From Methanoculleus caldifontis (lineage in GTDB: Archaea; Halobacteriota; Methanomicrobia; Methanomicrobiales; Methanoculleaceae): DNA of 64,000 nucleotides. How positions within the stretch are numbered: the stretch's first letter is position 1; every line of letters begins with the position of its first letter. The stretch covers positions 310,001-374,000 of the forward strand of contig NZ_WBKO01000001.1 of NCBI RefSeq assembly GCF_032842345.1, given 5' to 3'. The notes under the pieces were generated by a model. That model did no database searches and was not told where the DNA came from. It saw nothing but the letters and a program-made list of their open reading frames with translations. The translations under genes and the position numbers were made by a program. Of the stretch, positions 16,431 to 25,348 are shown one piece after another.

Positions 16431-17561
16431 ATGAACGGACTGGAATCTGCTATTCTGGACGCCGGAGCAGCAGCATACGCGGCGTACGGATCGTCCGCGG
16501 ACGCCAACGTGCGCTACCTCACCCGGTTCCGCACCACCGACCCCGTGGCGTATGTCCGGAAGCCCGGCGAGCGCGGAATGATCGTCGTCTCCCAGATGGA
16601 GCACGAGCGGGCGGTCCGGGAATCGATCGCGGCGGTCGTCACCCGCGCCGACGCTGGCTACCTCGAGTACATCAAGGCCGGGGAGACGCGCTGGCGGGCG
16701 ACCGCCCACATGATCGCAGACCTTGCCGGCGGCCCCGTCCTCGTCCCCGCGACCTTGCCGGTCGCCCTCGCCCGCGAACTCGAGTCGTTCCAGCCGGTCG
16801 TCGTCGACACCCGCGGGGCCGTCGAGGGGATCCGGGCGGTCAAGACCCCCGACGAACTCGACCGCATCCGTGCGATCCAGCGGGTCGCCGAGATGGCGCT
16901 TGAGAGGGGGATCGCGCTCATCCGCGCCTCTGTCCCCAGGGGAGGCATCCTTCACCGCGACGGCGAGCCCCTCACCTCCGAGACTGTCCGCGGCGAGATG
17001 CACGCCCTCCTCCTCGCCCACGGCTGCCGGGGAGTCGACACCATCGTCTCCTGCGGCCCCGACACCGCCCTCCCGCACAACGAGGGGTTCGGGCCGCTCC
17101 TCGCGGACGAGCCGATCGTCATCGACATCTACCCCCAGGACGAGCGGACCGGCTACCACGCCGACATGACCCGGACGGTCGTGAAGGGCGAGCCGACCCC
17201 CGAGATCCGGGAGATGTACGAGGCCGTCCGGGACGCCAAGACAATCGCGGCGTCGCAGGTCCGTGCCGGGGCCGTCGGCGCCGATCTCTACCGCGCCGTC
17301 GTCGAGTTCTTCCGCGACCGCGGCTACGAGAGCGACGCGCGCGGGTTCACCCACAGCCTCGGCCACGGGGTCGGGCTCGAAGTGCACGAGGAGCCGTCGC
17401 TCGGCCCCCAGGGCGGCCCCCTCGCCGCCGGAAACGTCGTCACCATCGAGCCCGGGCTCTACTACCCCGGCATCGGCGGTGTCCGCCTGGAGGACATGGG
17501 TGCGGTGACTCCGGACGGATTCGACCGGTTCACCCAATACGCTGAGGAGCTCACGCTATGA
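16431..17561 (+). CDS. M24-family Xaa-Pro peptidase-like protein
   Basis: A 376-residue protein with the two-domain build of prolidase and aminopeptidase P. The N-terminal creatinase-like domain covers about residues 1-150. The C-terminal pita-bread domain carries the metal ligands: Asp in IVIDIYPQ, Asp in YHADMTRT, His in HSLGHGVGLEVHE, Glu in TIEPGLYY and Glu in GVRLEDMG. It should free N-terminal residues next to proline with two Mn2+ or Co2+ ions. The ATG follows AGAGGTGGTAGA; upstream ATGs lack such a site. Its stop overlaps the start of the methionine aminopeptidase gene (ATGA), so two M24 peptidases are made together. Confidence 0.85.
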   Translation: MNGLESAILDAGAAAYAAYGSSADANVRYLTRFRTTDPVAYVRKPGERGMIVVSQMEHERAVRESIAAVVTRADAGYLEYIKAGETRWRATAHMIADLAGGPVLVPATLPVALARELESFQPVVVDTRGAVEGIRAVKTPDELDRIRAIQRVAEMALERGIALIRASVPRGGILHRDGEPLTSETVRGEMHALLLAHGCRGVDTIVSCGPDTALPHNEGFGPLLADEPIVIDIYPQDERTGYHADMTRTVVKGEPTPEIREMYEAVRDAKTIAASQVRAGAVGADLYRAVVEFFRDRGYESDARGFTHSLGHGVGLEVHEEPSLGPQGGPLAAGNVVTIEPGLYYPGIGGVRLEDMGAVTPDGFDRFTQYAEELTL

Positions 17562-18439
17562 TCATGGACGATGAGGTTTACGACGCCTACCGCGAAGCAG
17601 GGGCGCTCGCACGAAGGGTGCTCCGCCGCGGCGCGGGGCTCGTGAAGGAGGAGACGAGCCTCCTTGAGATGGTCGAGGCGACGGAAGCGATGGTGACGGA
17701 GGAGGGAGGGCTCCTCGCCTTCCCCTTAAACGTCTCCTTCAACGAGGCCGCGGCCCACGACACCGCCATGCCCGGCGACGAGCGGGTCTTTGCCCGCGGG
17801 GACCTGATCAAGGTCGACCTCGGGGTCGAGATCGACGGCTACATCGCAGACACCGCGATGACCGTCGACCTCGGCGACCACGGCCCGCTCGTCGAGGCAT
17901 CGCGCGCAGCGCTCGAGGCGGCGATCGGGCTCGTCCGGCCGGGGGTCGTCGTCGGGGAGCTCGGCGCGGCCATCCAGGCGGCGATCGAGGAGCACGGCTA
18001 CAAACCGGTCGCAAACCTCACCGGGCACGGCCTCGACCGCTACAACCTCCACGGGAAACCCACCATCCCGAACGTCGCGATGGCCGGCGGGGCCGTCCTC
18101 GAGGAGGGGATGGTCTTTGCCATCGAGCCGTTCGCGACGACGGGGTCGGGCAAGGTCGGGGAGGCGACGCGCGTCGAGATCTACCGGCAGATCGCAGCCC
18201 GTCCCGCCCGTCTCCCCTCGGCAAAGCGGATTCTCGATACGGCGCGGCCGCGCCGGGGCCTTCCGTTCTCCCGCCGCTGGGTTCCCGGCGACAAGGTCGA
18301 GATCGGCCTTACCACCCTCGTGCGGAACGGGATCCTCCACCCCTTCCCGGTGCTGCACGACGTGCCGGGATCGTTCGTCTCGCAGGCGGAGCACACCCTG
18401 ATCGTCACGGAGGCCGGGTGCGAGGTCACCACCCGGTGA
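17558..18439 (+). CDS. map: Methionine aminopeptidase, type II
   Basis: A 293-residue cytosolic enzyme that removes initiator Met from new proteins. Pita-bread metal ligands are present: Asp in KVDLGVEIDGYIAD (both Asp), His in LTGHGLDRYNLHG, Glu in FAIEPFATTG and Glu in SQAEHTLIV; the substrate His is in AAAHDTAMPGDE. The archaeal type II insertion, a helical subdomain, spans about residues 195-250 (YRQIAARPARLPSAKRILD). It starts within the stop of the upstream M24 gene; an in-frame ATG two codons on is an alternative start. Confidence 0.93.
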   Translation: MIMDDEVYDAYREAGALARRVLRRGAGLVKEETSLLEMVEATEAMVTEEGGLLAFPLNVSFNEAAAHDTAMPGDERVFARGDLIKVDLGVEIDGYIADTAMTVDLGDHGPLVEASRAALEAAIGLVRPGVVVGELGAAIQAAIEEHGYKPVANLTGHGLDRYNLHGKPTIPNVAMAGGAVLEEGMVFAIEPFATTGSGKVGEATRVEIYRQIAARPARLPSAKRILDTARPRRGLPFSRRWVPGDKVEIGLTTLVRNGILHPFPVLHDVPGSFVSQAEHTLIVTEAGCEVTTR

Positions 18440-18483
18440 GTTACGCTTATTGATGGCGCGCACCCATATGTCAGTTCATTGAT

Positions 18484-19773
18484 ATGACCGGCGACACTGG
18501 TACGCATGACGTTCTGCGAGTCATAGAACTCCTGCTCACCGCGGAGATATTCAACCGGAACGAGGACCTCGGCATCAACGACCTCCATCCGCGCTGCCGG
18601 GAGTTCTTCGGCGCCGGGAGCGGCGGGAGCACCGAGGTGAAACGCCCCCTGATCGTGAGCGAGGGGGCGATCAAGAAGGTGCTCGGCACCCCCGACGCCG
18701 CCTACCAGACGATCCGCCAGAACCCCTTCGTCGGCTACGACGAGTTCGGGCAGCGCCTGAGCCTCCCCTCGCTCGATGCGGCGGCGGGATGGTTCCTCAA
18801 GAAGGGCGGCGCGGAGAGGGTCGGGGAGAACCCCGTCCTCGCCTCCTACTATGAAGGGAAGGACGGCGTCGGCGCCCGGTACCAGGACGTCAGGGCCAGG
18901 AACCCTCGGTTCGAGGACACGAAGGAGTACATGGAGGCGAGGGTCTCCCGGATCATCGGCGAGAGCGAGGAGATGCGGGAAGCCCGCGACCTGATCATCA
19001 TCAGCGCCCCGAACGAGGTCGAGTTTTCGCTCGATAAGTTAGTCTGCACCCCGCGGCAGGAGGAGATCATCAGGAAGATCGGCGTCGCCCTCGAACACCG
19101 CGAGTTCTTAAAGCAGCGCGGGATCTACGAGTTCGGCCGGCTTCTCTTCGTCGGCCCGCCCGGCACCGGGAAGACCTCGCTCGCGCTCGCGATGTCCCGG
19201 ACGCTCCACATGCCGGTCCTCGAGGTCCGGCTCGCGATGGTCACCTCCCAGTACCTGGGCGAGACCTCGAAGAACATCGACCGGATCTTCGACCTCGCAA
19301 AGAAACTCGCCCCCTGCATCCTCTTCATCGACGAGTTCGACTTCGTCGCAAAGACCCGGGTGAGCGACGACCACGGCGCGATGAAGCGCGCGGTGAACAT
19401 GCTCTTAAAGAACATCGACCAGATCAGCTTCGTCAAGAACGGCGTCCTCCTGATCGGGGCGACGAACCACCCCCGGATCCTCGACGAGGCGGCCTGGCGG
19501 CGCTTCGACGAAGTCGTGGAGTTCCCGCTCCCCGACCGCGAGATGCGGCAGGCGATCCTCGAGAAGATCGGCGCGGCCGTCGAGTGCGACTGCGACTTTT
19601 CAGACCTCGCCGGCCGGACGGAGGGGTTCTCGGGCTCCGATCTGCGGATGATGATGAAGGAGGCGGTGATGTCGGCGCTGATGGACGACCGGCACCGCCT
19701 CGACGCGGCGGACATCGAGCAGGGTCTTCTCAGGGTCGAGGAGCGCAACGTCATCCGCGGCACTGGATACTGA
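18484..19773 (+). CDS. AAA-family ATPase
   Basis: A 429-residue protein. The N-terminal half (1-190) is an unassigned region including FFGAGSGGSTEVKRPLIVSE. Residues about 195-429 form one AAA module: Walker A GPPGTGKTS near 222, Walker B CILFIDEFD, sensor 1 GATNH, arginine finger region EAAWRRFDEVVEFP, and the C-terminal helical lid with GFSGSDLRMMMKEAV, similar to proteasome-regulatory and FtsH/Cdc48 ATPases. It probably remodels or unfolds a partner; no protease domain is attached. It begins a run of four same-strand genes (ATPase, PhnP-like, RpoL, methyltransferase) with gaps of 4, about 50 and 6 bases. Confidence 0.85.
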   Translation: MTGDTGTHDVLRVIELLLTAEIFNRNEDLGINDLHPRCREFFGAGSGGSTEVKRPLIVSEGAIKKVLGTPDAAYQTIRQNPFVGYDEFGQRLSLPSLDAAAGWFLKKGGAERVGENPVLASYYEGKDGVGARYQDVRARNPRFEDTKEYMEARVSRIIGESEEMREARDLIIISAPNEVEFSLDKLVCTPRQEEIIRKIGVALEHREFLKQRGIYEFGRLLFVGPPGTGKTSLALAMSRTLHMPVLEVRLAMVTSQYLGETSKNIDRIFDLAKKLAPCILFIDEFDFVAKTRVSDDHGAMKRAVNMLLKNIDQISFVKNGVLLIGATNHPRILDEAAWRRFDEVVEFPLPDREMRQAILEKIGAAVECDCDFSDLAGRTEGFSGSDLRMMMKEAVMSALMDDRHRLDAADIEQGLLRVEERNVIRGTGY

Positions 19774-19777
19774 TAGC

Positions 19778-20503
19778 ATGCAGATCACGCTGCTCGGTAC
19801 CGGGGACGCCATCGGGACGCCGAAGATCGGGTGCGGCTGCGAGAACTGCCGGACGATGGTCGCCGCGGGGAGGTCGAGACTCCGGACCTCCCTCCTTATA
19901 GAGACGGAAGGAAAGCACATCCTCATCGAGTCCTCGCCCGACCTCCGGCAGCAGCTCCTCCGCGCCTCCTCGCCCCACATCGACGCGGTCATCTGGTCGC
20001 ACGGCCACTACGACCACTTCCTCGGCTTCGGAGAGTTCTACCGGGTGCAGAAGGTGCCGCCGGCCTACGCGGCGCCGCCGGTGATGGACTACTGCTCCGG
20101 CTACCTTCACTTCCTGCCGTTCGAGAAGCACCCGGTCCCGGTCCACGAACCCTTCGACCTCTTCGGGATCACCTTCCGGTTCTTCGAGGTGAACCATCCC
20201 CCGGTCTACACCTGCGGCCTCCTCATCGAGCACGACGACGTCGCCATCGCCTACACCGCCGACACGCGGGAGGATATACCGGCGGCAAGCCGCGACCTCC
20301 TCCGGAAGACCGATATCGATCTCCTCTTCGTCGACGCCATCGCTCCCGACGGCTACTCCATCGCCAAGCACATGAACTACGCCGAGGCCGTCCGGTTCGC
20401 CCGCGACGTCGGGGCGAGGGACTACCGCTGCGTTCACATGAGCCACCTGGTCCCGCCGGGGATGCCGCACGCGGGATACGACATGGAGACGTTCTGCTGG
20501 TGA
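19778..20503 (+). CDS. Metallo-beta-lactamase-fold hydrolase, PhnP-like
   Basis: A 241-residue protein beginning MQITLLGTGDAIGTPKIGCG, with a Cys pair (GCGCENC) that binds an extra zinc in PhnP-type enzymes, then WSHGHYDHFLGFGEF, the HxHxDH motif, HMSHLVPPG near the end, and TADTRED. PhnP cleaves cyclic phosphates such as phosphoribosyl 1,2-cyclic phosphate. In archaea lacking phosphonate genes the substrate is unsettled. The ATG is four bases after the AAA ATPase stop, so the two are likely cotranslated. Confidence 0.82.
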   Translation: MQITLLGTGDAIGTPKIGCGCENCRTMVAAGRSRLRTSLLIETEGKHILIESSPDLRQQLLRASSPHIDAVIWSHGHYDHFLGFGEFYRVQKVPPAYAAPPVMDYCSGYLHFLPFEKHPVPVHEPFDLFGITFRFFEVNHPPVYTCGLLIEHDDVAIAYTADTREDIPAASRDLLRKTDIDLLFVDAIAPDGYSIAKHMNYAEAVRFARDVGARDYRCVHMSHLVPPGMPHAGYDMETFCW

Positions 20504-20554
20504 GGGGGCTCACCCATATGTATAACCCCTCCCGGAGTCAAACATAGGGTGCGT

Positions 20555-20839
20555 ATGGCCATGAAACTCAAACTTCTGGAGTTGACTGACGATAAGGCCC
20601 GGATCCTCTTCGAAGGCGAAGGCAATACTTACATCAACGCGCTCGCCGCCGAGCTCTTGAACGATCCCGACGTGGACGTGGCGCAGCACCGGCAGGCGTT
20701 CAAGTTCACCGACCCCGAACTGGTCGTCACGACGGTCAACGGCCGGTCGCCTCTCCTCGCTATCACCGACGCGGCAAAGCGGCTCTCCGACGTGGCCGGG
20801 GAAATCCTCCGCAAGGTGGAAGCCCTCGAGACCGCATAG
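20555..20839 (+). CDS. rpoL: DNA-directed RNA polymerase subunit L
   Basis: A protein of about 94 residues homologous to archaeal Rpo11/RpoL and eukaryotic Rpb11. It pairs with RpoD in the assembly platform of RNA polymerase. Marks are LLELTDDKARILFEGEGNTY, INALAAELLNDPDVDVAQHR and FTDPELVVTTVNG, all classic for the subunit. The start could be the ATG at 20555, the ATG at 20561 (MKLKLLELTDD, the usual N-terminus) or a GTG at 20549. Confidence 0.92.
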   Translation: MAMKLKLLELTDDKARILFEGEGNTYINALAAELLNDPDVDVAQHRQAFKFTDPELVVTTVNGRSPLLAITDAAKRLSDVAGEILRKVEALETA

Positions 20840-20845
20840 ACCGTC

Positions 20846-21466
20846 ATGAAGAGGAGCGCCGAAGGCTTTGCCCGGATAGCACGGGAGGTCTTTGCCCCCG
20901 TCTACCCTATCATCGCAGAGCAGGCGCTCGCATGGTCCGGTGCGCGGAGCGGGCTCGCGCTCGATATCGGGAGCGGCCCCAGCCTCCTCGCAGCCGCGCT
21001 CGCAAAGAAGAGCGAGCTCTCTATTATCGCTCTCGATACCGACCCGGCGATGGCCCGGATCGCCCGGGAGGCAGCCTGCGATCGGGTGACCCCGATCATC
21101 GGCGACGTCCACTGCATGCCGCTTCGCGATAACACAGTCTCGCTCGCCGTCAGCCGCGGCTCCATCTACTTCTGGAACGACCGATCGAAGGCGTTCTCAG
21201 AGATCGAGCGCGTGCTCCGGCCCGGCGGCGCCGCGTTCGTCGGGGGGAGTTTCGGGACCCCGGCGATCCGTGAGGAGATCTTTTGCCAGATGCGGCGGCG
21301 GAACCCCGACTGGGACGACGACGTCGCCCGGCGGAGCGGGGGAGCGACGCCCGATACGCTTCGCGCAGAACTTGCGGCAAGCGGCGTCGCCCACGGCCGC
21401 ATCCGGAGAGAAGAAGAGGGATTGTGGGTGGAGATCCGGAAAGGCCCGGCTCCGGCAATTCGCTAA
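20846..21466 (+). CDS. SAM-dependent methyltransferase, class I
   Basis: A 206-residue protein with the Rossmann-like methyltransferase core: motif I LALDIGSGPSLLAAAL, motif II IIALDTDPAMA, motif III TPIIGDVHCMPLRDNTVSL, then RVLRPGGAAFVGGSFGTP. It belongs to the broad Methyltransf_11 group; the substrate is not predicted. It begins six bases after rpoL and is the last gene of that run. A structured repeat follows its 3' end. Confidence 0.82.
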   Translation: MKRSAEGFARIAREVFAPVYPIIAEQALAWSGARSGLALDIGSGPSLLAAALAKKSELSIIALDTDPAMARIAREAACDRVTPIIGDVHCMPLRDNTVSLAVSRGSIYFWNDRSKAFSEIERVLRPGGAAFVGGSFGTPAIREEIFCQMRRRNPDWDDDVARRSGGATPDTLRAELAASGVAHGRIRREEEGLWVEIRKGPAPAIR

Positions 21467-21473
21467 AACGTCT

Positions 21474-21680
21474 GAACTTCGCGTTCTTCGCGGCTTCGCG
21501 TGAGGTAACTGGTGTGGATAGCGATACAGTCTCACGCGAAGTGCGAGCGTAAGCGTATCTTTGAGCACCGTAGGTGCGAGGCGCGAAGCCGCGAAATTCG
21601 GTGTCCGGGTGCTGCGGACTCCATGTTAAGTAGTCGTACGAGGCTGCATTGCTCGATGTCGGATATCAAAAATAGTGAGG
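21474..21680. repeat. Dispersed structured repeat, copy A
   Basis: Fills the gap between the convergent methyltransferase and aIF2-beta genes. CTTCGCGTGAG (21494-21504) pairs with CTCACGCGAAG (21531-21541) across a 26-base loop. A GCACC-GTA-GGTGC mini-hairpin follows, then a second CGCGAAGCCGCGAA arm. The tail GCTGCATTGCTCGATGTC with CAAAAAT, just before the minus-strand stop, recurs in copy D. No ORF uses the element. Confidence 0.75.
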
Positions 21681-21693
21681 TACCGGGCCCCGG

Positions 21694-22311
21694 TTAATCC
21701 GCCCGCTCGGTGAAGATGATCGTCCCGGCGATCCGGGTGATCTTCACCTTCACCGTCTGGCCCGGTTTTGCGTTCGCGACGTACATCGTGTAGCGGTCGA
21801 TCTTCACGACGCCGTCGCCGCGCTTGGAGAGGAACTGCGGGGTGACGTCCATGATCGCGCCCTCGACGGGCTTTGCCGCCGCAGTGGGGTCAAACGTGGA
21901 TTTCCGCTTCCGGACCGGCCGGTGGCCGCCGCAGGCGTCGCACCGGAGCGTCAGGACACGCTCGCTCTTGACCAGGCGGGTATCGGGCTTCCCGCACTCG
22001 GAACAGATGACGTAGTCGTCGACGTAGCCTTTGATGATCGTGTTGATCTGCTCCTGCTCGAACTTCCCCGAGAAGACGGCCCGCGTCCCCTCGATCTTGC
22101 CGGCGGTGCCGAGCTCGCCGAGGAGGTGCTTCATCAGGTGGTCCTGGTCGCGCCGGAGGGTGTCGGCGATCTCGGCAAAGTTCTCGAGAACCGTGGTCTT
22201 CCCCTCGATGAAGACGCGGGCGGGAGGGACGGTGAACCGATCCTCAAACTCAGTCGGCTCCGTGATATTGGTATAGGCCTTCTTCAGAAGGTCTTCGTAG
22301 GACGGGGTCAT
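21694..22311 (-). CDS. Translation initiation factor aIF2 beta with C-terminal TRAM domain
   Basis: A 205-residue protein. Residues 1-140 are aIF2-beta: [39 protein letters not shown], then a C-terminal zinc ribbon with [10 protein letters not shown] and [14 protein letters not shown]. The factor joins GTP-bound aIF2-gamma and initiator tRNA. Residues about 148-205 form a TRAM beta-barrel ([20 protein letters not shown] and [16 protein letters not shown]), an RNA-binding fold. Its start (ATG 22309-22311) faces purL across 96 bases. A longer open frame upstream to 22803 is antisense to purL and rejected. Confidence 0.93.
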   Translation of the reverse strand: MTPSYEDLLKKAYTNITEPTEFEDRFTVPPARVFIEGKTTVLENFAEIADTLRRDQDHLMKHLLGELGTAGKIEGTRAVFSGKFEQEQINTIIKGYVDDYVICSECGKPDTRLVKSERVLTLRCDACGGHRPVRKRKSTFDPTAAAKPVEGAIMDVTPQFLSKRGDGVVKIDRYTMYVANAKPGQTVKVKITRIAGTIIFTERAD

Positions 22312-22407
22312 ACCCCAGTATTGGTCGCGCGACGTCAAAAAGTGGTCCCCCTCTACTCCCCGCTCGCGCACACGCTTAAGTGGGTGAGCGGCCCACAGTC
22401 GGATCGT

Positions 22408-24480
22408 ATGCTGCCGGCACAGGATCTTGCGATGCTGCAGAGAACGCTCGGGCGCGACCTGACCGACGTCGAGGCCGCCTGCTTCGAGAACCTCTGGAGC
22501 GAGCACTGCAGTTACCGTTCCACGAAAGTTCTCCTCAAAACGCTGCCTACGGAAGGGAGCGAGGTGCTGCTCGGGCCGGGGGACGACGCCGCGATCGTCC
22601 GGTTCAGCGAGACCTGTGCCCTCGCCGTCGGGATGGAGAGCCACAACCACCCCAGTTACGTCGACCCCTACGACGGCGCCGCGACCGGGGTCGGCGGGAT
22701 CGTCCGCGACGTCCTCTCGATGGGCGCCCGCCCCATCGCCCTGATGGACCCGCTCTACTTCGGGCCCCTGGAGAGTGAGAAGAACCGCTACCTCTTCGAG
22801 CATGTCGTCGCCGGGATCGCCGACTACGGCAACTGCATCGGAGTGCCGGTCGTCCGGGGCGAACTCACCTTCGACCCCTCGTACTCCGGAAACCCGCTCG
22901 TGAACGTCGTCTGTGTCGGCGTCGTCCGCCCCGACCGTTACATCACCGCCCGGGTGAAGAAGCCCGGCAGCAGCCTCGTGCTGGTCGGCTCCCCGACCGG
23001 GCGTGACGGCCTTGGGGGAGCGTCGTTCGCCTCCCGCGACCTCGCGGAGGACGCGGAGGCTGCCGACCGGCCGAGCGTCCAGGTCGGCGACCCCTACACG
23101 GAGAAACTCCTGATCGAGGCGATCCTCGCGATGGCGGGGACGGGGAAGGTCCTCTCCTGCCGCGATCTCGGCGCGGCGGGGCTTGCGGGGGCCTCAAGCG
23201 AGATGGCGAGCACGTTCGGCGCCGTCATCCACGCCGACAGGGTCCACCTCCGCGAGACCGGGATGGTGCCGCGGGAGATCATGCTCGCCGAGTCGCAGGA
23301 GCGGATGCTCGTCGAGGTTGCGCCCGAAGACGTCGGCCTGATGGGGGCGATCGCGGAGAAGTACGACCTCGCCTGGAGCGATATCGGCGAGGTGGTCGCG
23401 GAGCCCCGTTACATCGTGCGGTTCCGCGGCGAGACCGTCGCCGACCTCCCGATCGATCTGCTCGTCGGCGGGGCGCCGCTCTGCGGCCGGGAGGCGAGGC
23501 CCTACGCGGCCGAGACCCCCTTCTCCCGCCCGGCGGCGCCGGTCAGGGACCTCGCCCTCGCGGTCCTGGCGCACCCCGACGTGGCCCGCAAGGACTGGGT
23601 CTACGAGCAGTACGACAAGGAAGTGCAGCTCCGGACGGTCTCGTTCCAGCACGACGCCGCGGTCCTCCGCCTGGAGGATAAAGCCCTCGTCCTCTCCTGC
23701 GGGTGCAACCCCCGGCAGATCTACCTGAAACCCTACGAGGGGACGGCGAACGCCGTCGTCGAGAACGCGAGCAACCTCGCCTGCCTCGGCGCCGACCCGC
23801 TCTGCATCGTCGACTGCCTCAACTTCGCGAGTCCCGAAGACCCGGAGGTTGCCTGGCAACTTGAAGAAGCGGTCCGGGGCCTCGGCGATGCGGCGCGGGG
23901 GATGGGGATCCCGGTCGTCGGCGGCAATGTCTCGCTCTACAACGAGAGCGACGAGTTCGGGACGGCGATCAAGCCGACGCCCTCGCTCGGGATGCTCGGG
24001 CGCGGGGAGGTCAGGGAGTGGACGGCTCCGCAAAGCGGGGAGAAACTCGTCCTGGTCGGGAGGACGCTGCCCGACTTCGGGGGGTCGGTCCTCGACGCCG
24101 TCACCGGGTGCGGGGGGCCGACGCCCGCGCTGGCAGACCCGGCCGCAGTCGGCGTCGTCCGGGAGCTCGTGCGGGACCGCAGGGTCACGGCCGCGACCGA
24201 CCTCTCGCGGGGCGGCCTCATCGCGGCGCTCGCGAAGTTCGCGCCGCGTGCGGACGTCACGCTCCCCGGCGATCCTCTCGCGGAACTCTTCTCGGAGACC
24301 TGCGGCCGGTTCCTGGTCGCGGTCCGCGACGAGAACGCCCTCGCCGGCGTGGAGCACCGGACCATCGGCACGGTCGGGGGCGACGCACTCGTCCTCCGGC
24401 TCGAGGGCGGGACCGTCGCCATCACCCCGGAAGAGATGGAGACGGCACTCTCCGCGACGACCCGGCTGATGCGGTATTAA
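22408..24480 (+). CDS. purL: Phosphoribosylformylglycinamidine synthase subunit PurL
   Basis: A 690-residue purine-synthesis enzyme, the normal length for the small PurL that works with PurS and PurQ (neither is here). It turns FGAR, ATP and ammonia into FGAM. Visible marks are [12 protein letters not shown] near the N-terminus, [29 protein letters not shown] (catalytic and ATP-site loop) and the repeated half with [12 protein letters not shown] and [12 protein letters not shown]. The open frame extends upstream of 22408, but that part is antisense to aIF2-beta. The gene ends inside the stop of the convergent flavodoxin gene. Confidence 0.95.
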   Translation: MLPAQDLAMLQRTLGRDLTDVEAACFENLWSEHCSYRSTKVLLKTLPTEGSEVLLGPGDDAAIVRFSETCALAVGMESHNHPSYVDPYDGAATGVGGIVRDVLSMGARPIALMDPLYFGPLESEKNRYLFEHVVAGIADYGNCIGVPVVRGELTFDPSYSGNPLVNVVCVGVVRPDRYITARVKKPGSSLVLVGSPTGRDGLGGASFASRDLAEDAEAADRPSVQVGDPYTEKLLIEAILAMAGTGKVLSCRDLGAAGLAGASSEMASTFGAVIHADRVHLRETGMVPREIMLAESQERMLVEVAPEDVGLMGAIAEKYDLAWSDIGEVVAEPRYIVRFRGETVADLPIDLLVGGAPLCGREARPYAAETPFSRPAAPVRDLALAVLAHPDVARKDWVYEQYDKEVQLRTVSFQHDAAVLRLEDKALVLSCGCNPRQIYLKPYEGTANAVVENASNLACLGADPLCIVDCLNFASPEDPEVAWQLEEAVRGLGDAARGMGIPVVGGNVSLYNESDEFGTAIKPTPSLGMLGRGEVREWTAPQSGEKLVLVGRTLPDFGGSVLDAVTGCGGPTPALADPAAVGVVRELVRDRRVTAATDLSRGGLIAALAKFAPRADVTLPGDPLAELFSETCGRFLVAVRDENALAGVEHRTIGTVGGDALVLRLEGGTVAITPEEMETALSATTRLMRY

Positions 24481-24968
24481 ACGGCAGCCGCTTTCTGCGA
24501 GCGGCGGACGAGATCGACCAGGACGTCAATCCCCTCTCCGCTCTTCGCGTCCCTTGCCGTGAACGCGACCGCGCCCCGGAGATCGGCGCCCTGGCCGGCG
24601 AGCATCTCGGAGATCCTCTCCAGCGTCTTCCCCGGCACCCCGCCCGACGTGCAGAAGACGACCGCAGCCTTCCCCTCGATGCCCGTGAGGGCCTCGATCG
24701 CCGCGTTCACCGCAGGCGTCGGGCTCCTCGCCCAGACGGGGGTTCCGACGACGACGGTATCGTAGCCGGAGACGTCGATCGCGGCGGGCTCGATAGCGGC
24801 GCGCTCCCCCCTCATGGCCCGGGGAGAGCCTTTCAGGTACATCCCCACCTTCGAGTAGTGCGCCAGATCTTTTACCTCAACGAGATCGCCGCCGACCACC
24901 GCGGCGAGCCGCTCGGCGACGGCCCGGGTGTTGCCGGTCTCGGAATGGTAGACGATACAGACAGCCAT
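24477..24968 (-). CDS. Flavodoxin-family protein
   Basis: A 163-residue FMN-binding electron carrier candidate. The start [20 protein letters not shown] gives the phosphate-binding loop (HSETGNT), and [18 protein letters not shown] and [17 protein letters not shown] match the flavin-ring loops of flavodoxin/WrbA-like proteins. The ATG at 24966-24968 is chosen; longer upstream frames run into the dispersed repeat. A TATA-like TTTATATCC lies on the minus strand near 24989-24996, giving a leaderless message. The stop overlaps the purL stop (TTAA). Confidence 0.85.
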   Translation of the reverse strand: MAVCIVYHSETGNTRAVAERLAAVVGGDLVEVKDLAHYSKVGMYLKGSPRAMRGERAAIEPAAIDVSGYDTVVVGTPVWARSPTPAVNAAIEALTGIEGKAAVVFCTSGGVPGKTLERISEMLAGQGADLRGAVAFTARDAKSGEGIDVLVDLVRRSQKAAAV

Positions 24969-25087
24969 ACCGGAGGGTACGGCAGACGGATATAAACGGG
25001 TATCGGGTGGAGCCGTGCAAGGCGGTTCTACAGGACCGCCCCGCATCACCCGCATGAAAGCCGTATGACCGCCGGCAGTCTCCACGT

Positions 25088-25285
25088 ATCTCTTCGCGCC
25101 TTCGCGGCTTCGCGGCTTCGCGTGAGGTCGTATCACCCCCCCAAAATAAACTCACGCGAAGCCGCGAAGTGCGATGGGCCAAAGGGCCGGAGCTCGAGTA
25201 CCATCAGGTGCGAAGAACGCGAAGTGCGACGGTTCAGTGTCTGAGCATGAGAAGCCGTCAGACTTCGCTGTGCGACGGGCGGGAC
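25088..25285. repeat. Dispersed structured repeat, copy B
   Basis: Lies between the flavodoxin start and the ilvC 3' end. Two perfect 19-base arms, CTTCGCGGCTTCGCGTGAG (25108-25126) and its reverse complement (25151-25169), enclose 24 bases. Rightward follow GGCC-AAAG-GGCC (25177-25188), a GTACC-ATCA-GGTGC box and GAAG...CTTC. These are the same modules, read from the minus strand, as in copies D and E but with different stem sequences. Confidence 0.8.
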
Positions 25286-25335
25286 GCCCGGACAGGCGTT
25301 ACCCGGTTTGCAGGAGGCCGGCGCGGCCGTCGGCC

Positions 25336-25341
25336 AAAAAA
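25336..25341 (-). terminator. Oligo-T terminator after ilvC
   Basis: Six T on the minus strand eight bases after the ilvC stop. Confidence 0.5.
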
Positions 25342-25348
25342 TGAGGGA

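Noticed and set aside
21922-22407. N-terminal extension of PurL
   Set aside because: The extra 162 codons are antisense to aIF2-beta, and PurL begins normally at 22408.
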